Part shown: positions 14,251 to 15,975 of the stretch, in pieces
Layout: each line of letters starts with the position of its first letter
How positions within the stretch are numbered: the first letter of the stretch is position 1
NCBI GenBank assembly: GCA_003599205.1
Contig: QZJA01000023.1
Location: 1-15,975, forward strand
DNA length: 15,975 nt
Reading direction: 5' to 3'
Source of the DNA: Candidatus Parcubacteria bacterium
GTDB lineage: Bacteria; Patescibacteriota; Patescibacteriia; UBA1558; GWA2-36-10
The notes under the pieces: generated by a model
What the model was told of the DNA's origin: nothing
What the model saw: the letters and a program-made list of their open reading frames with translations, nothing else
The model's database searches: none
Translations under genes and position numbers: made by a program

Positions 14251-14505
14251 TTATTTTTTATTTTTATTGGTGGCTAATTTAAAAAAATATTTCCAGCGGT
14301 CACCTTCAGCTAATTCTTTGGTATCGTCAAAGCATTTTTCCACAAAATTTCTTTCATGCTCTTTGCAGATTTTAAAGACTGAGCTACGTTTGAAATTGGG
14401 TACGCCAAGCTCATTGATTATTTGCAAAGCCAAATCTTGCCACTGATAGGCTGGTGCTTTCTTTCCTGGTGCTTTGTTTTGAAATATGTCTGCTATTTTC
14501 TCCAT
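14251..14505 (-). CDS. Small hypothetical protein (84 aa)
   Basis: A soluble, charged 84-residue protein without signal peptide, membrane segment or Cys pair that would bind metal. The central stretch AYQWQDLALQIINELGVPNF is followed by KRSSVFKICKEH and a C-terminal DRWKYFFKL with a Lys/Asn-rich tail. I recall this pattern from unannotated Parcubacteria-type proteins, but know no function. It is likely all-helical. It has its own extended -10 promoter with the -10 box six bases before the ATG, so its mRNA should be leaderless. It heads a two-gene operon with the zinc-ribbon membrane protein, divergent from def. Coding status is supported by the tight operon spacing and the promoter. Confidence 0.8.
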   Translation of the reverse strand: MEKIADIFQNKAPGKKAPAYQWQDLALQIINELGVPNFKRSSVFKICKEHERNFVEKCFDDTKELAEGDRWKYFFKLATNKNKK

Positions 14506-14511
14506 ATAAAA

Positions 14512-14520
14512 ATTATAGCA
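14512..14520 (-). promoter_or_regulatory. Extended -10 promoter of the 84-aa gene, predicted leaderless
   Basis: Read on the minus strand: TGC followed by TATAAT (14517-14512), then six bases to the ATG at 14505. No good -35 box is visible at 16-18 bases, as is usual for extended -10 promoters. It is arranged back to back with the def promoter. Confidence 0.75.
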
Positions 14521-14545
14521 AAGATTAGCTTTTTATCCTATAACA

Positions 14546-14574
14546 TTGACAAAAGCTCAATATTATATTATAGT
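14546..14574 (+). promoter_or_regulatory. Promoter of the def-fmt operon, predicted leaderless
   Basis: TTGACA (14546-14551), 17-base spacer, TATAGT (14569-14574), then seven bases to the ATG at 14582. The -35 box is a full match and the -10 box five of six. The in-frame TTG at 14546 is part of the -35 box, so it cannot be the def start if this promoter is used. Confidence 0.8.
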
Positions 14575-14581
14575 ATTAAAT

Positions 14582-15064
14582 ATGTTAAAAATAGCTAAAT
14601 ATCCACAAGCAATATTAAGAAAAACCGCTAAGCCAATTAGCGATTTTAATGCTGAGCTGAAAAAATTAGCTGTGGCTATGGCTGAAGTTATGTTTGCTGA
14701 TGATGGCATTGGTCTAGCTGGTCCACAAGTTTCCCAAAGCCAGAGAATAATTGTGGTTGGCGATGGCAAGGGTGATCATTATGATGTTTATGTCAATCCG
14801 GAAATAACCTTTGCTTCCAAGGAAAAAGATACTAGTGAAGAAGGCTGTTTATCTTTACCGGGAATTTTTGGTAATGTTAGCAGGCCAAAAAAAATTCATG
14901 TCAAATATCAGGATCTTGATGGTAAAGTCGTTAAAGAAAAAGTTAAAGGCCTTAAAGCTATAGTCATCCAGCACGAAGTTGATCACCTAGATGGAATACT
15001 TTTTATTGATCGAGCGCAAAAAATTACTAAAGGCCAGGATATCTTGGATACTTTAAAGAAATGA
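14582..15064 (+). CDS. def: Peptide deformylase
   Basis: A 160-residue enzyme that removes the formyl group from the N-terminal methionine of new proteins. All three family motifs are intact: GIGLAGPQ (42-49), EEGCLSLPG with metal ligand C89, and QHEVDHLDG with H131, catalytic E132 and H135. I place the start at the ATG at 14582, giving MLKIAKYPQ as in other family members. The longer frame from a TTG at 14546 would place the start codon inside the promoter. The stop overlaps the fmt start as ATGA, so the deformylase and the formyltransferase that makes its substrate are translationally coupled, a common pairing in bacteria. Confidence 0.96.
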   Translation: MLKIAKYPQAILRKTAKPISDFNAELKKLAVAMAEVMFADDGIGLAGPQVSQSQRIIVVGDGKGDHYDVYVNPEITFASKEKDTSEEGCLSLPGIFGNVSRPKKIHVKYQDLDGKVVKEKVKGLKAIVIQHEVDHLDGILFIDRAQKITKGQDILDTLKK

Positions 15065-15975
15065 AAACTTCAAACAAGCAAAGTATAATTTTTTGGGGCA
15101 CACCAGATTTTGCTGTGCCTAGTTTAAAATCTTTACACGAGCTTGGTTTGATCAAAGCGGTGGTTACTCAAGCAGACAAACCAGCTGGAAGAGGTAAAAA
15201 ACTTTTGGCCTCAGCAGTTAAGAATTTTTGCTTAGAAAATAAGTTAGTTGTTTTGGAGCCGGTAAAATTGGATCAGGCTTTTATTGATTCTCTCAAAAAA
15301 TATTTGCCTGCTACTTTTGTAGTAGTAGCTTACGGCAAGATTATACCACAAACAGTTTTGGATTTGTCAGTCAGACCAGCTGTCAATATTCATCCTTCTA
15401 TGTTGCCTCAATTGCGTGGTCCTTCCCCTATTCAAACAGCTATTTTAAATGGTTTGGAAAGCACCGGGGTATCTTTGATGCAGTTGGACAAAAAAATGGA
15501 CCACGGGCCAATTTTGAGCCAAATAGAGGTCAAAATAGAGCCCAATGAAGACTATCCTAGCCTAGCAAAGCGTCTATCAGAGCTGGGTGCTAAAATGTTG
15601 ACCACCAATATTGAAAGTTACCTAGCGGGAGAATTATCACCTTTGGCTCAAGATGATAGTCAAGCTACTTATTGTGAATTAATAGAAAAAACTGCTGGTC
15701 AGATTGATTGGTCAAAATCAGCTCAAGAGATAAATAATCAGATCAGAGCTTTTAATCCTTGGCCCTCTGCTTATGCTCAATTGTCTGGTTTGGATATTAA
15801 GTTTTTCCAGGCTCGTTTAGCGGCCAAAGATTTATCTCCTGGTAAGATTTTGTTAGATAAAGAAAATTTGTATATTGGTACAGCCAAAGGCAGTTTGGAA
15901 ATATTGGAGCTACAAGTAGCCGGAAAAAAGAAAATGAAAACCGCAGAGTTTATCCGCGGTTATCAAAGTCTACTT
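15061..15975 (+). CDS. fmt: Methionyl-tRNA formyltransferase (3' end cut by the window)
   Basis: 305 codons are visible with no stop; the usual length is about 310, so very little is missing. The enzyme formylates Met-tRNA for initiation using 10-formyl-THF. Visible features: IIFWGTPDFAVPSL (9-22), ADKPAGRGKKL (38-48), catalytic N109 and H111 in NIHPSMLP, QLRGPSPIQTAI (117-128), and D147 in MDHGPIL. The C-terminal tRNA-binding domain starts at about residue 205 and contains IRAFNPWPSAYA. The ATG overlaps the def stop by four bases. No Shine-Dalgarno sequence is obvious, so it is probably read by coupling from the leaderless def message. Confidence 0.96.
   Translation, partial: MKTSNKQSIIFWGTPDFAVPSLKSLHELGLIKAVVTQADKPAGRGKKLLASAVKNFCLENKLVVLEPVKLDQAFIDSLKKYLPATFVVVAYGKIIPQTVLDLSVRPAVNIHPSMLPQLRGPSPIQTAILNGLESTGVSLMQLDKKMDHGPILSQIEVKIEPNEDYPSLAKRLSELGAKMLTTNIESYLAGELSPLAQDDSQATYCELIEKTAGQIDWSKSAQEINNQIRAFNPWPSAYAQLSGLDIKFFQARLAAKDLSPGKILLDKENLYIGTAKGSLEILELQVAGKKKMKTAEFIRGYQSLL

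Noticed and set aside
14546..14581. Upstream TTG start that would lengthen peptide deformylase by 12 residues
   Set aside because: The TTG is the first half of the TTGACA -35 box, and the added residues are not found in the family. The ATG at 14582 fits both promoter and protein.
1..15975. tRNA genes, CRISPR arrays, insertion sequences, prophage or transposon ends
   Set aside because: I saw no cloverleaf, regularly spaced repeats, transposase or terminal inverted repeats. The Xer-type recombinase has a housekeeping context.

Overview
The window looks like a chromosome segment of a small, AT-rich bacterium, most likely a member of the Candidate Phyla Radiation (Patescibacteria, Parcubacteria-like). 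This is an inference. It rests on very tight gene packing with many 1-14 base overlaps, compact versions of housekeeping proteins, few Shine-Dalgarno sequences, and a small 84-residue protein of a type I associate with these genomes. TGA is used as a stop (rdgB, the M23 gene, def), so the recoded UGA-Gly code of Gracilibacteria/SR1 does not apply.

Layout. (1) 1-4752, plus strand: the end of lysS, then rdgB, a lipoprotein cyclophilin, serS, alr and an FtsQ/DivIB-like gene, all tightly packed. They cover tRNA charging, nucleotide-pool cleaning, extracytoplasmic folding, D-alanine supply and division. (2) 4753-5820: a Xer tyrosine recombinase with a textbook sigma70 promoter whose predicted start point falls on the ATG. 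(3) 5821-6105: not protein coding. The minus strand carries a complete transcription unit for a ~220-nt structured RNA (TTGACA-17-TGC-TAACAT promoter, nested hairpins, perfect intrinsic terminator). I do not recognise the RNA family, and it is the main discovery candidate. (4) 6106-11255, minus strand: thpR, a GT26 (TagA/WecG) glycosyltransferase and gltX form one run. An M23 peptidase with coiled coils and a CapA-like protein form a second run with its own promoter. (5) 11377-13623, plus strand: a secreted lysozyme-like protein with four C-terminal repeats, followed by a LigB/MEMO-type protein. A bidirectional terminator closes this run. (6) 13650-14505, minus strand: an 84-residue hypothetical and a zinc-ribbon membrane protein. 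(7) 14582-15975, plus strand: def and fmt, the N-terminal formyl-methionine pair, with fmt open at the window edge.

Common themes are cell-envelope work (alr, ftsQ, M23, CapA, GT26, lysozyme-like protein) and translation (lysS, serS, gltX, def, fmt). Four of the promoter/gene pairs place the -10 box only 6-7 bases before the start codon, which predicts leaderless mRNAs.
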